A stretch of DNA of 64,000 bases from Vibrio spartinae (GCF_024347135.1 NZ_AP024907.1:487001-551000); one strand, 5' to 3'; shown: positions 44,619 through 54,142, counted from the stretch's first letter. Notes: generated by a model not told the origin, from the letters alone. A program made the numbers and translations.

Positions 44619-45848
44619 TTAATGCAGAATCCGAGCGCGGATAGTCCCTTCGATTTTCTTCAGTTTACGCAGCGCTTCTTCTGAGCGGGCTGTTTCAACG
44701 TCAATGACCACATAACCGACATCAGCAGATGTTTGCAGATACTGTGCGGCAATGTTGATACTATCCTCAGCGAAAATCGTGTTGATTTGATTGAGGATAC
44801 CCGGACGGTTTTGGTGAATGTGAAGCAGACGAGAACATTCTCTGAGTTCTGGCAGTGATACTTCTGGCAGGTTGACGCTGGATACTGTCGAGCCATTATC
44901 AGAGTATTTGACAATCTTGCCTGCCACTTCGATCCCGATATTTTCTTGCGCTTCTTGCGTTGATCCACCGACATGTGGTGTTAGGATAACGTTGTCGAAC
45001 TGAAGCAGTGGCGATTCGAACGGGTCTGCATTGGTTTTTGGCTCAACTGGGAATACGTCAATTGCAGCCCCTGTTACTTGTTTTGATTCCAATGCACCAC
45101 ATAGGGCATCAATATCGACGACGGTTCCCCGTGCCGCATTGATGAAGATTGAATTCGGTCTCATTTGAGAGAATTCTTTACTGGAAATCATATTCTTGGT
45201 GTCTGCTGTTTCAGGCACATGCAGAGAGATGACATCACATTTGCCTAGCAGTTCTGCCAGAGAGGCGACTTGAATGGCATTGCCCAGAGAGAGTTTGTTC
45301 TCGATATCGTAGTAATAAACCCGCATCCCCAAGTTTTCAGCAATAATCCCCAACTGAGTACCGATATGGCCATAACCGATGATCCCGAGGTTTTTCCCGC
45401 GAGCTTCGAAGCTCTGGTCTGCACTTTTTTTCCAGATACCGCGGTGCGCAAATGCATTTTTTTCAGGCACGCCCCGTAGTAGCAGCAAAATTTCACCCAT
45501 AACCAGTTCGGCAACACTACGGGTATTGGAGAAGGGAGCATTGAAGACCGGAATCCCGCGTTTTGCTGTCGCACTTAAATCAACTTGATTGGTCCCGATA
45601 CAAAAACAACCGACACCAACCAGTTTCTTCGCTGCGTTGATAACATTCTCCGTCAGGTTGGTGCGGGAACGAATACCGACAAAATGAGCATCCTGAATGG
45701 ATTCTAATAGTTCTGCTTCGGATAATGAACCTTTGTGATATTCGATATTGGTATAGCCAGCTTCCTGAAGCACTTCTACTGCAGAGTTATGCACACCTTC
45801 AAGAAGTAAAATTTTAATTTTGTTTTTTTCCAATGAAACCTTGGCCAT
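44619..45848 (-). CDS. serA: D-3-phosphoglycerate dehydrogenase SerA
   Basis: A 409-residue enzyme that oxidises 3-phosphoglycerate in the first step of serine synthesis. The NAD loop is LGIIGYGHIGTQLG near 152-165; catalytic residues are Arg in NAARGTVVD, Glu in FPVEPK and His in LTPHVGGST. The C-terminal 75 residues are an ACT domain (HQNRPGILNQIN) that gives serine feedback inhibition in E. coli. Length equals E. coli SerA within one residue. It lies downstream of rpiA in the same direction, as is usual in this group. Confidence 0.97.
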   Translation of the reverse strand: MAKVSLEKNKIKILLLEGVHNSAVEVLQEAGYTNIEYHKGSLSEAELLESIQDAHFVGIRSRTNLTENVINAAKKLVGVGCFCIGTNQVDLSATAKRGIPVFNAPFSNTRSVAELVMGEILLLLRGVPEKNAFAHRGIWKKSADQSFEARGKNLGIIGYGHIGTQLGIIAENLGMRVYYYDIENKLSLGNAIQVASLAELLGKCDVISLHVPETADTKNMISSKEFSQMRPNSIFINAARGTVVDIDALCGALESKQVTGAAIDVFPVEPKTNADPFESPLLQFDNVILTPHVGGSTQEAQENIGIEVAGKIVKYSDNGSTVSSVNLPEVSLPELRECSRLLHIHQNRPGILNQINTIFAEDSINIAAQYLQTSADVGYVVIDVETARSEEALRKLKKIEGTIRARILH

Positions 45849-46030
45849 TATTTTTGTCCTTAACGATGGAAAGATGAAGAAATGAGGTGCACGGTGGCCA
45901 AAACAGAGAATTTAGCATTTTATTAACAAGCAAACGTTTGCCTAGTGCATCATCTCACCATAAAGTAACAAAAAAAATCTCCAATTGGTAAGAAATTTCC
46001 GTCATAAGGAATAATTTTTCTATAGCTAAT

Positions 46031-46060
46031 AAAAAAACGGCACGCAATGTACCGTTTTTC
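46031..46060 (-). terminator. rpiA terminator
   Basis: AAAAACGG / CCGTTTTT with a long loop that can partly pair (GTAC/GTGC), followed by a T-run on the minus strand, 38 bases after the rpiA stop. Confidence 0.7.
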
Positions 46061-46097
46061 ACGATTTATCCATATTGGTGCAAATGATTTTAATGAG

Positions 46098-46754
46098 TTA
46101 CTCAATAAATTGGGGGCCTTCTGGCGTCCCGATAATCACAATATCTGCTCCACGATGTGCAAATAAGCCATTGGTGACGACACCGGGAATATTATTGAGG
46201 GTTGATTCCATGGCTTTGGGCTCAGTAATCTGCATATTGTGTACATCGAGGATGATATTGCCATTATCTGTCAGCACTCCGTCACGATAAACCGGTTCTC
46301 CCCCAAGTTCTTTCAGCGCTCGGGAAACCTGCTCCCGGGCCATTGGAATGACCTCGATAGGCAGCGGGAATTTACCCAACACATCAACGGTTTTGGTGCC
46401 GTCAACAATACACACGAATGTATCGGAGATTGCAGCAACGATTTTTTCCCGTGTGAGGGCTGCACCACCGCCTTTGATCATATCCCGCGTTGGATTGATT
46501 TCATCGGCACCATCAATATAGACATCCAGTTTTTCAACATCATTACAGTCGTATACCTGAATCCCTAATGCTTCAAGTTTCTCTGTCGATGCTTTTGAGC
46601 TGGAGACCGCACCTTGAATATCATCTTTGACTGACCCTAAAGCGTCGATAAAGTGATTGACGGTTGAGCCGGTGCCTACTCCGATAATGCCACCTTTGAC
46701 GACATATTTGAGTGCTGCCCATCCCGCCTCTTTTTTCATTTCGTCCTGGGTCAT
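46098..46754 (-). CDS. rpiA: Ribose-5-phosphate isomerase A
   Basis: A 218-residue isomerase linking ribose 5-phosphate and ribulose 5-phosphate in the pentose phosphate pathway. Conserved blocks are [14 protein letters not shown] near residue 25, [20 protein letters not shown] near 80 with the active-site Asp and Lys, and REKIVA. Length is as in E. coli RpiA (219). The ATG follows AGGAGA. Own terminator before serA. Confidence 0.97.
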   Translation of the reverse strand: MTQDEMKKEAGWAALKYVVKGGIIGVGTGSTVNHFIDALGSVKDDIQGAVSSSKASTEKLEALGIQVYDCNDVEKLDVYIDGADEINPTRDMIKGGGAALTREKIVAAISDTFVCIVDGTKTVDVLGKFPLPIEVIPMAREQVSRALKELGGEPVYRDGVLTDNGNIILDVHNMQITEPKAMESTLNNIPGVVTNGLFAHRGADIVIIGTPEGPQFIE

Positions 46755-46908
46755 GTATTGATCTCCTGCTGATTGCGCGTAAATGCCATCTGAATATGTA
46801 ATCGATATTTCCGCGAAGGATTATATACTCATCTTCACAGGAGTTGCAGCGTCAATCTTTCTTTTCCTCTGTCTTGCATCACATCGTGTTGCACCGTTAT
46901 ATGCCCGT

Positions 46909-47490
46909 TTATTCCCATGACCATATTTTGTCGGGCGTAACGATCTTTGGCAGTGGCACATCCCAGGATTCAACCGGAAGTCGTTCGACAAACTGACACG
47001 AGTGGGCAAGCCCGAGCGGTTTGGCACCGCTTCGGCTTTTAAACCAAGGTTCTAACGTTCGATCATAATAGCCGCCTCCCATACCGAGACGGTGTCCTGA
47101 TGCATCGAAGCCAACCAATGGGGTAAAAATAAGATCAAGCTGCCGCGTCGGAAGAATCAGCTGTTGATTCAGTCGTGGTTCGGCAATACCGTAATGGTTC
47201 TGAACCATGGCTGTATCTGGTGTATAGCGTAAGAAAAGAAGTTGCCCTGTTGAAAAAGGGTGAATCACGGGGAGATAAACTGACTTGTCTTGTTGCCAGA
47301 GCCATTCGATCAATGCATGGGTTGAGAGCTCCCCGTCGGTTGATAAATAAATGGCAATATGTTGGCTGGTATCCAGTTCGGGTAAGTGGGAAAGCTGACG
47401 AATTATCTGCTCACTGGCAGCTTGCTGAAACGCGTCAGAGAGTTGTTTTCTTCTGGCGCGGATCTGCTTTCTGAAATCAGCGCGAGTCAT
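46909..47490 (-). CDS. fau: 5-formyltetrahydrofolate cyclo-ligase
   Basis: A 193-residue enzyme that converts 5-formyl-THF to 5,10-methenyl-THF using ATP. The C-terminal signature LDLIFTPLVGFDASGHRLGMGGGYYDR is only partly quoted as GHRLGMGGGYYDR; the N-terminal Lys/Arg-rich helix (RADFRKQIRARRKQL) begins at the chosen ATG. A longer frame runs up into the 6S RNA gene and was not used; an ATG five codons earlier at 47505 is possible. The order zapA-6S-fau is conserved in gammaproteobacteria, where the enzyme is often cotranscribed with 6S RNA. Confidence 0.93.
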   Translation of the reverse strand: MTRADFRKQIRARRKQLSDAFQQAASEQIIRQLSHLPELDTSQHIAIYLSTDGELSTHALIEWLWQQDKSVYLPVIHPFSTGQLLFLRYTPDTAMVQNHYGIAEPRLNQQLILPTRQLDLIFTPLVGFDASGHRLGMGGGYYDRTLEPWFKSRSGAKPLGLAHSCQFVERLPVESWDVPLPKIVTPDKIWSWE

Positions 47491-47507
47491 GTTGTTTTGG
47501 TGCATAG

Positions 47508-47691
47508 GGAACCCCAAAGTGCCGTTGCAGATGTTTGACCCTTGAACCAGCTGGTTCAAGGCGGATTAGTAATGTTGACCGTAGGCTTCTCGGTGCGTGC
47601 CGAGCTTGCTCAATAGCCAACAAATACCAACCCTTATGTATTGCTTATCGGCTCAGGGACGTAATCCGCTGACGAACACTTCAGGGTAAAT
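47508..47691 (-). ncRNA. ssrS: 6S RNA
   Basis: A regulatory RNA of about 184 bases that mimics an open promoter and binds sigma70 RNA polymerase in stationary phase. Read on the minus strand it keeps E. coli-like landmarks in order: CCCTGAAGTGTTCGTCAGC at the 5' end, GTCCCTGAGCCGATA, GCTCGGCACGCACCGAGAAG, CCTTGAACCAGCTGGTTCAA, and a 3' end complementary to the 5' end (CTTTGGGGT). It lies exactly in the zapA-fau gap. Ends are estimated from E. coli. Confidence 0.92.
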
Positions 47692-47705
47692 TTTGTGGCG
47701 CTGAG

Positions 47706-48014
47706 TTACAACTTCTCTTGCTCGACTTGATGAATCACCTGATCCAGCGATGTGGAGAGGCGCTCTATCCGTGTCGCCAGATGAGACGTCGTCTGTTGAT
47801 TCTCTTTTATCTGGCTTTGTAACTCATAACAAATATTTAAAGCAGCAATCGTGAGTAACTTCACTTCATTTGTCACCTTAGTTCTTTCCGTCATTTCTTT
47901 CAAACGATTATCAAGCTCTTTTGCCGCCTGAATCAGAGAGTCTTCTTGACCCGGGGGGCAATTCACTCGTGTTATTTTTCCTAGAATCTCAACATCAACC
48001 GCTTGGTTACTCAT
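47706..48014 (-). CDS. zapA: Cell division protein ZapA
   Basis: A 102-residue protein that bundles FtsZ filaments at the division ring. The N-terminal beta-strand region (VDVEILGKITRVNCPPGQE) and the long C-terminal coiled coil (ELQSQIKENQQTT...) are typical. Length is close to E. coli ZapA (109). It stands upstream of 6S RNA and divergent from ygfB across 259 bases, as in other gammaproteobacteria. Confidence 0.95.
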   Translation of the reverse strand: MSNQAVDVEILGKITRVNCPPGQEDSLIQAAKELDNRLKEMTERTKVTNEVKLLTIAALNICYELQSQIKENQQTTSHLATRIERLSTSLDQVIHQVEQEKL

Positions 48015-48273
48015 GACTTATGAACTCGCAACATGCCACTGTGAATGATACGTTGACGGTATCATCAAGACGGAAACTATAGGAAAAGCATCGATAAGAT
48101 TCAAGTCTTTCCCTTGATATCAAGGTCAATGATTGGTTAAAAACACAGATCTTAGACAATTCGGACAAAACCTAGGCTATTGTTCGGGACTGTTTAACAG
48201 ATTTGATGTTTTGAATATTTCAGCAATGAGACTGAGGTGGTAGGATTAGTTTTATTTTTCTTTAGGCAGCCCT

Positions 48274-48852
48274 ATGAGTGACAATAAGTTTCCTAAATAT
48301 GAGTCTTTTGCTGAGACGCTAAAGTCTGTTTCCCTCTCTGTAACACCAGCAGAACTACATGGACTGTTAACCGGTATGTTATCTGGTGGTTTGAGCCCGG
48401 AAGATGGGCGTTGGCAGCCGCTCTTATTTGATTATACCAATGATGGCATGGGCTGGCCGATGGCAGCATTAGGTTTGGCTGGTGAGCTGATGGCCCATAC
48501 AGCGGAAGAAATCACCCAGAATCATTTTCAGTTGTGGCTGTTTCTACCGACAGGCGATGGTGAACATGGTCTGTTTGAATTAGCCGATGCCGTTTCTGAA
48601 TGGATTAATCACTTTATCTCCGGTCTGGGATTAGCGCATCCAAATGTCAATAAGTTATCGAATGACGCCAAAGAAGCTTTGGCTGATTTGGAAGAGATGG
48701 CTCGGCTCGGGATTGATGAAGATGATGATCTTGAGGAACAGGCGCTACTACTTGAGCAGGTCATCGAGCATGTGAAAGCTTGTGTCTTGGCGATCCATGC
48801 TGAATATGGCATTCAAATCAAAACCGAAAACAAGCGTCCCACAATTCACTAA
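48274..48852 (+). CDS. ygfB: UPF0149 family protein YgfB
   Basis: A 192-residue cytosolic all-helical protein of the UPF0149 family. Conserved segments are [17 protein letters not shown] near residue 25 and [19 protein letters not shown] near 130. In Pseudomonas aeruginosa YgfB affects ampDh3 and beta-lactam resistance; its biochemical role in vibrios is not known to me. It heads the ygfB-ubiH-ubiI set. In E. coli pepP follows ygfB, but here the 173-base gap before ubiH has no such gene. Confidence 0.93.
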   Translation: MSDNKFPKYESFAETLKSVSLSVTPAELHGLLTGMLSGGLSPEDGRWQPLLFDYTNDGMGWPMAALGLAGELMAHTAEEITQNHFQLWLFLPTGDGEHGLFELADAVSEWINHFISGLGLAHPNVNKLSNDAKEALADLEEMARLGIDEDDDLEEQALLLEQVIEHVKACVLAIHAEYGIQIKTENKRPTIH

Positions 48853-49025
48853 ATCGGTTTGATTGTCGGACGTTGGGTTGATACCGATAATCATATATCA
48901 GTGATTCAGCCCACGTTATGAGGTGTGAATGTCTCACTCTGCAACTGTCTTACTGAGGCGAGCTTGATTGCTGAAGGTTTTATGGCAGAGTCATACCGGA
49001 ACCTATACAAACGGAAAGCAGTTGA

Positions 49026-50204
49026 ATGAAAATGTTTGATGTCATTATCTCTGGTGGTGCAATGGCTGGCGCGACACTGGCACTGGCATTAGATGCCAGT
49101 TTTGGTGGAAAACTTCGGATCGCTGTGGTTGAATCGTGTGATTTTTCGACGCAAGCGCATCCCGGATTTGATGCACGCTCAATTGCACTTTCTGACGGAA
49201 CTGTTCAAATACTTCAGGCATATCAGCTCTGGGATGCTATCCAACCTTATGCGACACCGATTTCTAGCATTCATATCTCTGATCGGGGACATGCCGGGAT
49301 GACGGACCTCGAAGCCAACCGCCTTGGGATGTCTGCACTGGGGTATGTGGTTGAGTTGGCTGATGTTGGTCAGGTTTATCATCGTTTGTTGCAGGAACGT
49401 GCCGCGATTTCTCTGTTTTGTCCGGCAACGATCCAAAGCGTTGAGCGAACCACTGATGAAGTGCAAGTGCAGCTCGCTGATCAATCAACGCTCCGTGGTA
49501 AATTATTGATTGCCGCCGATGGCAATACATCGACCTGTTGCCATCAGCTCGGAATCACTTCTGAGGTGCGTGACTTTGAACAGGTTGCGGTGATTGCGAA
49601 TGTTGAGTTGGATCAGCCTCATCAGGGGCAGGCTTTTGAACGTTTCACGACTTCCGGACCATTGGCCCTGCTGCCCATGTCGCGTCAACGGATGGCAATG
49701 GCGTGGTGTGTCAGACCTGATTCCTGGGCCGAAATGCTCTCTCAAGACGATGATACATTCTTAGCCAAGCTTCAGCAGACATTTGGCTGGCGGTTGGGCA
49801 AAATGAACCGTGTCGGAACACGGGCGGCTTATCCGCTCAAGCTGACTTATCGCTCTCGCGCGGTGTCTCATCGGTTTGCCATTATCGGTAATGCAGCTCA
49901 AACGCTTCACCCGATTGCCGGTCAGGGATTTAATCTGGGCATTCGGGATATCGCAACCTTGGTTGAAGAAGTGCGACGCCATCCGGATGACGTCGGATGT
50001 TATGCTGCGCTCTCTGCATTCCAACAACGTCGCACCCCCGATCGACAAAAGACGATGATAATGACTTCCACTCTGGTCCACACGTTCTCTAATGCGTGGT
50101 TTCCTGCGGTTGTGGGAAGAAATTTAGGATTGATGGCCATTGATAACCTCCCTGTGCTCAAACAACCCTTGTTGACTCGGACACTGGGATACGTATCTCG
50201 TTAG
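49026..50204 (+). CDS. ubiH: 2-octaprenyl-6-methoxyphenol hydroxylase UbiH
   Basis: A 392-residue FAD monooxygenase of ubiquinone synthesis, hydroxylating the ring at C-6 (E. coli numbering). The N-terminal dinucleotide loop reads DVIISGGAMAGATLALAL, with Ala replacing the second-to-last Gly. The second FAD motif is IIGNAAQTLHPIAGQGFNLG, where the usual Asp of GDAAH is replaced by Asn, as in several UbiH sequences. It stands 11 bases before ubiI, which argues for an operon. Confidence 0.93.
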   Translation: MKMFDVIISGGAMAGATLALALDASFGGKLRIAVVESCDFSTQAHPGFDARSIALSDGTVQILQAYQLWDAIQPYATPISSIHISDRGHAGMTDLEANRLGMSALGYVVELADVGQVYHRLLQERAAISLFCPATIQSVERTTDEVQVQLADQSTLRGKLLIAADGNTSTCCHQLGITSEVRDFEQVAVIANVELDQPHQGQAFERFTTSGPLALLPMSRQRMAMAWCVRPDSWAEMLSQDDDTFLAKLQQTFGWRLGKMNRVGTRAAYPLKLTYRSRAVSHRFAIIGNAAQTLHPIAGQGFNLGIRDIATLVEEVRRHPDDVGCYAALSAFQQRRTPDRQKTMIMTSTLVHTFSNAWFPAVVGRNLGLMAIDNLPVLKQPLLTRTLGYVSR

Positions 50205-50215
50205 AAGGTTTTTAT

Positions 50216-51436
50216 ATGATGCAAAGTTTTGATATAGCCATTATCGGTGGTGGTATGGTTGGGTTGACATTGGCCGCAGCACTGAAAAATACAGATTTGA
50301 GAATCGCTGTGATTGAAGGACATACACCGGATTCAACATTAGGTGACATGCCGGATGTCCGCGTGTCAGCCTTGAGTCGGGCCAGTGAGCATATTTTAAA
50401 GAATGTTGGGATCTGGGAAGGTATTGTCCGACGTCGAGCATCGCCTTATAGTGAAATGCATGTTTGGGAAAAAGACAGCTTTGCCCGGATTGAGTTTGAC
50501 TGTCAACAGCTTGCTCAGCCAGATTTAGGTCATATCGTTGAGAATCGAGTGATTCAGCTGGCGGCTTTGGATGTCGTTCAATCTCAGCAAAATGTCACCT
50601 TTTTTATGCCGACGCATTGCCAGAGTTTGGTTGTGGGTGAAAGTGAAGCTTGGTTGACTCTGGATAATGGCAGTGCTTTGACCGCGAAGCTGGTTGTGGG
50701 AACGGACGGTGCAAACTCTTGGGTTCGTCAGCAGCAGGATATTCCGTTAACGCATTGGGATTATGGCCATACTGCTTTGGTCGCGAATGTCATGACGGAA
50801 GAACCCCACCAGCACATTGCACGGCAGATTTTTACACCACAGGGGCCGCTGGCATTTTTGCCGCTGGCTGATCCGCATATGTGTTCGATTGTCTGGTCTA
50901 CAGATCCTGAGCGAGCAGAAGCATTGCTAAATATGACAGCAGAGCAGTTCAACCGCTCACTCTGTACTGAATTTGACCGGCATCTTGGTTTATGTAAATT
51001 GGTCAGCGAACGAGCGGTCTTCCCTTTGAAAATGCGTTATGCCCGAAACTTCGTCTGTGAGCGTATTGCATTAGCTGGGGATGCAGCCCATACCATTCAT
51101 CCACTGGCAGGGCAGGGGGTCAATCTTGGACTGCTTGATGCAGCATCATTAGCTCAGGAAATCAAGATGTTATGGCAGCAAGGGAAAGACATTGGATACC
51201 AGCGAAACCTGCGCCAATATGAACGCTGGAGAAAAGCTGAAGCTGCTAAGATGATTGCGGCAATGCAGGGATTTAAGACATTGTTTTCCGGAGATTTTCC
51301 GGTGAAAAAATTAGTTCGGGGGATGGGCATGTCGGTGTTAAATCAAGTACCGAATGTCAAAAATGACATGATGCTACGGGCTTTGGGGATTCGGGGTCAC
51401 TTACCGGAGCTTGCCAAAACAGGGATTATTGAGTGA
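50216..51436 (+). CDS. ubiI: FAD-dependent 2-octaprenylphenol hydroxylase UbiI (VisC)
   Basis: A 406-residue paralogue of UbiH that hydroxylates the ubiquinone ring at C-5. The FAD loop is IAIIGGGMVGLTLAAAL and the second motif is ALAGDAAHTIHPLAGQGVNL, with the canonical GDAAH. The C-terminus is the usual MRALGI-like helix. Two ATG codons open the frame. Last gene of the ygfB-ubiH-ubiI group; the convergent small gene begins 42 bases later. Confidence 0.94.
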   Translation: MMQSFDIAIIGGGMVGLTLAAALKNTDLRIAVIEGHTPDSTLGDMPDVRVSALSRASEHILKNVGIWEGIVRRRASPYSEMHVWEKDSFARIEFDCQQLAQPDLGHIVENRVIQLAALDVVQSQQNVTFFMPTHCQSLVVGESEAWLTLDNGSALTAKLVVGTDGANSWVRQQQDIPLTHWDYGHTALVANVMTEEPHQHIARQIFTPQGPLAFLPLADPHMCSIVWSTDPERAEALLNMTAEQFNRSLCTEFDRHLGLCKLVSERAVFPLKMRYARNFVCERIALAGDAAHTIHPLAGQGVNLGLLDAASLAQEIKMLWQQGKDIGYQRNLRQYERWRKAEAAKMIAAMQGFKTLFSGDFPVKKLVRGMGMSVLNQVPNVKNDMMLRALGIRGHLPELAKTGIIE

Positions 51437-51478
51437 CACCTATGAAGGGCAACGAATTTCGTTGCCCTATGATTCTGC

Positions 51479-51685
51479 TTATGCACATACGCATTTTAGC
51501 CGCATGATTTCCTGATTAATTTCTTTGACCGTTCGATAATGACGTTGTTCTGCTTGTTCCGGAAGCATCAGTTTTCCCTGATCGAACTCAAACTTACCAA
51601 TACCGTCAATGTAGATTCTACCTTTAAATAGCCGACTAATATGTTTAGCAATCATACTCGGTGTATAGCGCTTAAACAGTCTCAT
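51479..51685 (-). CDS. YtfK-like DUF1107 small protein
   Basis: A 68-residue protein that lines up end to end with E. coli YtfK: MRLFKRYTPSMIAKHISRLF, GRIYIDGIGKFEFDQGKLML, and a C-terminal TVKEINQEIMRLK. In E. coli YtfK stimulates SpoT-dependent (p)ppGpp accumulation under phosphate and fatty-acid starvation; the role here is inferred from family only. The ATG follows AAAGGACG. Transcribed alone, convergent with ubiI. Confidence 0.85.
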   Translation of the reverse strand: MRLFKRYTPSMIAKHISRLFKGRIYIDGIGKFEFDQGKLMLPEQAEQRHYRTVKEINQEIMRLKCVCA

Positions 51686-52102
51686 ATTATCGTCCTTTTC
51701 TGAATATCTGAGGTGATTATTAACCTGATGACTTCACAGCCAGCAAACCTCAACATCAACCTTGTGAGAACTCAACTCGCTCTAACGATTCTATTTTATT
51801 TCGTTCTTCATGTTGTGATATTTGTAGTGAAATAATCATGACATGATGAGTCAATTGAATTTTTGTGCTGTCATCTACATATTTAACAGAATGAACTGCA
51901 TCGTTTGTATCGGTTCTGTTAACTTTGAGACAGCTTACACACATCATTGCAACGATGTGTAGCCCCGTTCTCGGTGGACCATTAGGCCCGAACATTGTGA
52001 CACTTTTATAACAAAATTGCTGAGCTATTGTTAAATTTTATGATGCTTATCCATCACTATAGTTTTTGACCGATGGCTGTCAAAAAAAATCCCTGACTTT
52101 GA

Positions 52103-52135
52103 TGAAAAAAAGCCCGCATCTGTTTAGATACGGGC
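52103..52135 (-). terminator. Minus-strand terminator downstream of the YbaK-like gene
   Basis: GCCCGTATCT / AGATGCGGGC with a four-base loop, followed by seven T on the minus strand. It lies 229 bases past the end of the nearest gene, which is unusually far. Confidence 0.85.
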
Positions 52136-52260
52136 GAAATAGTCACAGATGCATTACACAAAAAGTGGATGTACTGACTTGAATCAGTGTCACTTTTTAG
52201 TCGATCCAGGTGCGATTTCTGGTGAAAATGCATGACTGAACCAACATCAACAGATTACGT
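52136..52260 (-). ncRNA. Candidate small RNA or structured 3' UTR
   Basis: On the minus strand AAAAAGTG and CACTTTTT (52160-52198) enclose ACTGA/TCAGT, making a long two-part hairpin, and the terminator follows 25 bases later. A half-conserved CRP-like site (TGTGATCAATTTCAAA) lies upstream near 52328-52345. No good promoter was found and the 5' end is a guess. Confidence 0.28.
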
Positions 52261-52363
52261 GAAAAAACAGCAAATGACTATTTATGTTTTATTTTTGCTT
52301 AATAATTCACTCATTGGTTTGCTTATATTTGAAATTGATCACACATTTTTGCAATAGATTACA

Positions 52364-52855
52364 CTAACAGGCAGAAGGTTCGCGATGAATGGAGAGGATG
52401 GCGGGCTGAACAAGCTTAAGTAAGTCTTTGACTTGCATTGCGATACCGGCATGCAGGTCACCGCTACTGATAGTAATTTCTGATTGTTGGGAGATTTCAG
52501 GATCAAACAGAATCGGCATATTGGTTTTAAGTCGTAAGGGGGGAACCGCGCCAACAGGATAGCCTGTTACCTGCAAAACTTGCTCGCTTGTTGCACATGT
52601 CATTCTTCGCCACCCGAGGTAGGATCTGACTTTTTTAGGGTCGACGGACAGGTGGCCCGGCACACAAGCCAATGCATAACGCTCGCTCATATCTCTCAGT
52701 AGGACACACTTGACCATTTGAGCTGGGCGAATCCCACGTAAAATCGCCACTGCTTCAATCGTGACGGCTGCTTCTTGTTGCAACAGCAGCCGGTGTGGTA
52801 CCTGCTGCTGTCGAAGGCATTCAAGGACTTGAGTATCGAGTTTAGGATTCATCAT
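52364..52855 (-). CDS. YbaK/ProX-type aminoacyl-tRNA deacylase domain protein
   Basis: A 163-residue protein of the YbaK/EbsC family, which hydrolyses mischarged tRNAs such as Cys-tRNA(Pro) or Ala-tRNA(Pro). The conserved Lys is seen in AQMVKCVLLRD near residue 48, with the GAVPPLRLKTNMPILFD segment (the GxxxP loop) near 105-120. Sequence does not show which mischarged tRNA it edits. Its start overlaps the ygfZ end by 14 bases, so it is probably cotranscribed with ygfZ. Confidence 0.85.
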   Translation of the reverse strand: MMNPKLDTQVLECLRQQQVPHRLLLQQEAAVTIEAVAILRGIRPAQMVKCVLLRDMSERYALACVPGHLSVDPKKVRSYLGWRRMTCATSEQVLQVTGYPVGAVPPLRLKTNMPILFDPEISQQSEITISSGDLHAGIAMQVKDLLKLVQPAILSIHREPSAC

Positions 52856-53816
52856 CCAGACTATAAGGAAGTGGTTGTATCGTCCACTCGGTTTGTGGTG
52901 CTCCCACGATTCTGAAGCGGGTATCTTCTTCCAGATTGTTTGGCAGGATCATGAGACCGATTGCGGAATGATCACTGAATGGATAGACCGCAAGAAAGCG
53001 GCCGACGCTGCGCCAGTTTTCCCCGACGGAACGTTCCAATTCAAGTGGTTGTTCGCTGTTGAGTGGCGCGTCGATGTTTCCTTTGAGGATGCACATGGCG
53101 CGCTTGTTGGTGCCACGATATTTTGCTCGCGCGACAATTTCCTGCCCTGTATAACAGCCTTTGCTAAAGCTAATTCCACCGAGAGCCTGAAGATTCAGCG
53201 CTTGAGGAATGTGTTGCTCTTGCTCATCTGCCGTCACAATCGGTAGGGCTTCTTCAATGTCAAAGCAGGTCCATAAGCTTTCGGTGACTTTCTCACCCTG
53301 AAAAGCGGCTATGAATGATTGGGCTGCCGGTTGGTTGATGATAAATAGCCAGCGTTGTGCAGAAATTTTGACTGCGGTGCCCCCCTCAATCTCTCGGACA
53401 TCGCCACGAGTATCACTGAGAGTATTGATATAATTTTCAGCATCTTTTCCCATCACACCGAGGAGTACGTCATCGCCTTGTGTAAGCTCGATCTTGGAAA
53501 ATACCGCATACTTCTTGAGAGCTTTGAGTTCGGCATCAATTGCACTGGTTGGTTGGAACATGGCGTAGCCATGGTTGTGTCGGAAAATTCGAAATACCGA
53601 CCAGACTTTTCCTTTCGGATCACAATGCGCCCCGAACGTTGATTGATCTTTCGCGAGCGAAACGATGTCACAGGTAATCTGACCCTGCAGATAAGATTTC
53701 TGATCCGCGCCGATGGTGGCAATATATCCCCATGACGAGAGATGCGTGAGGAGTAAATTCGGTAATGGGGTCTCTGGCGTATGTTCGAAAGGGTGAAAGT
53801 TGTTTTCTTGTGTCAT
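52842..53816 (-). CDS. ygfZ: tRNA-modifying protein YgfZ
   Basis: A 324-residue folate-binding protein related to GcvT. The family signature is intact: FSKGCYTGQEIVAR near residue 220, with the conserved Cys. In E. coli YgfZ is needed for activity of some Fe-S enzymes such as MiaB and so for tRNA 2-methylthio modification. It is divergent from sdhE, the common arrangement. A 17-bp tandem duplication lies about 115 bases upstream of its start. Confidence 0.94.
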   Translation of the reverse strand: MTQENNFHPFEHTPETPLPNLLLTHLSSWGYIATIGADQKSYLQGQITCDIVSLAKDQSTFGAHCDPKGKVWSVFRIFRHNHGYAMFQPTSAIDAELKALKKYAVFSKIELTQGDDVLLGVMGKDAENYINTLSDTRGDVREIEGGTAVKISAQRWLFIINQPAAQSFIAAFQGEKVTESLWTCFDIEEALPIVTADEQEQHIPQALNLQALGGISFSKGCYTGQEIVARAKYRGTNKRAMCILKGNIDAPLNSEQPLELERSVGENWRSVGRFLAVYPFSDHSAIGLMILPNNLEEDTRFRIVGAPQTEWTIQPLPYSLDDES

Positions 53817-54142
53817 GTCTGTATCACCTTGTGCCGATTGAATGGAGATATTCTATACATAAATCTTTTGATTCCCAAATCACTGTTGGGGCGAGCTTTC
53901 CTGTGTTGCAAGGATGACACGCGATACTATTTCATGATAGATATTTATTCATGATAGATATTTACCGACAAATACGGGCGAGTTCAAATCATGCTATCGT
54001 TTTCAGATAAATGGTTTGCTAATCGTCAGAAAGGTATGTTAGATCGGATAAGTTTTGTCGCTGACTGGACTGTGACCCACTTAGTAGCGGGTTGAGTGCT
54101 CCCTTGATACACTAATAAAAATTAAATCAATGAGGTTTTAGA
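53817..54142. other. Divergent region between ygfZ and sdhE
   Basis: 326 bases without a gene. It holds a perfect 17-bp tandem duplication (53931-53964) in the middle. The sdhE ribosome site (GAGG) lies at the right end. Confidence 0.55.
53931..53964 (+). repeat. 17-bp tandem duplication in the ygfZ-sdhE gap
   Basis: TTCATGATAGATATTTA occurs twice head to tail without mismatch. Confidence 0.95.

Larger units (their letters stand above)
51686..52363. other. Gene-poor region between the YtfK-like and YbaK-like genes
   Basis: About 680 bases. A 79-codon minus-strand frame at 51756-51995 has no ribosome site and no recognisable family, so it is not called. The right half contains a strong minus-strand terminator and a long hairpin, described separately, that could belong to the 3' end of the ybaK transcript or to a small RNA. 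Confidence 0.5.

Noticed and set aside
47491..47559. Upstream extension of the fau reading frame
   Set aside because: It runs into the 6S RNA gene and adds residues with no family match.
51756..51995. A 79-codon minus-strand frame with a MMCVSC motif
   Set aside because: It has no ribosome site, no recognisable family and lies in AT-rich non-coding sequence. It may be real but cannot be supported from sequence alone.
52283..52310. Resemblance of a short segment (TTCACGTAATC on the minus strand) to Spot 42 RNA
   Set aside because: Only about eleven bases agree, the rest of Spot 42 is absent, and its usual neighbour polA is not here.
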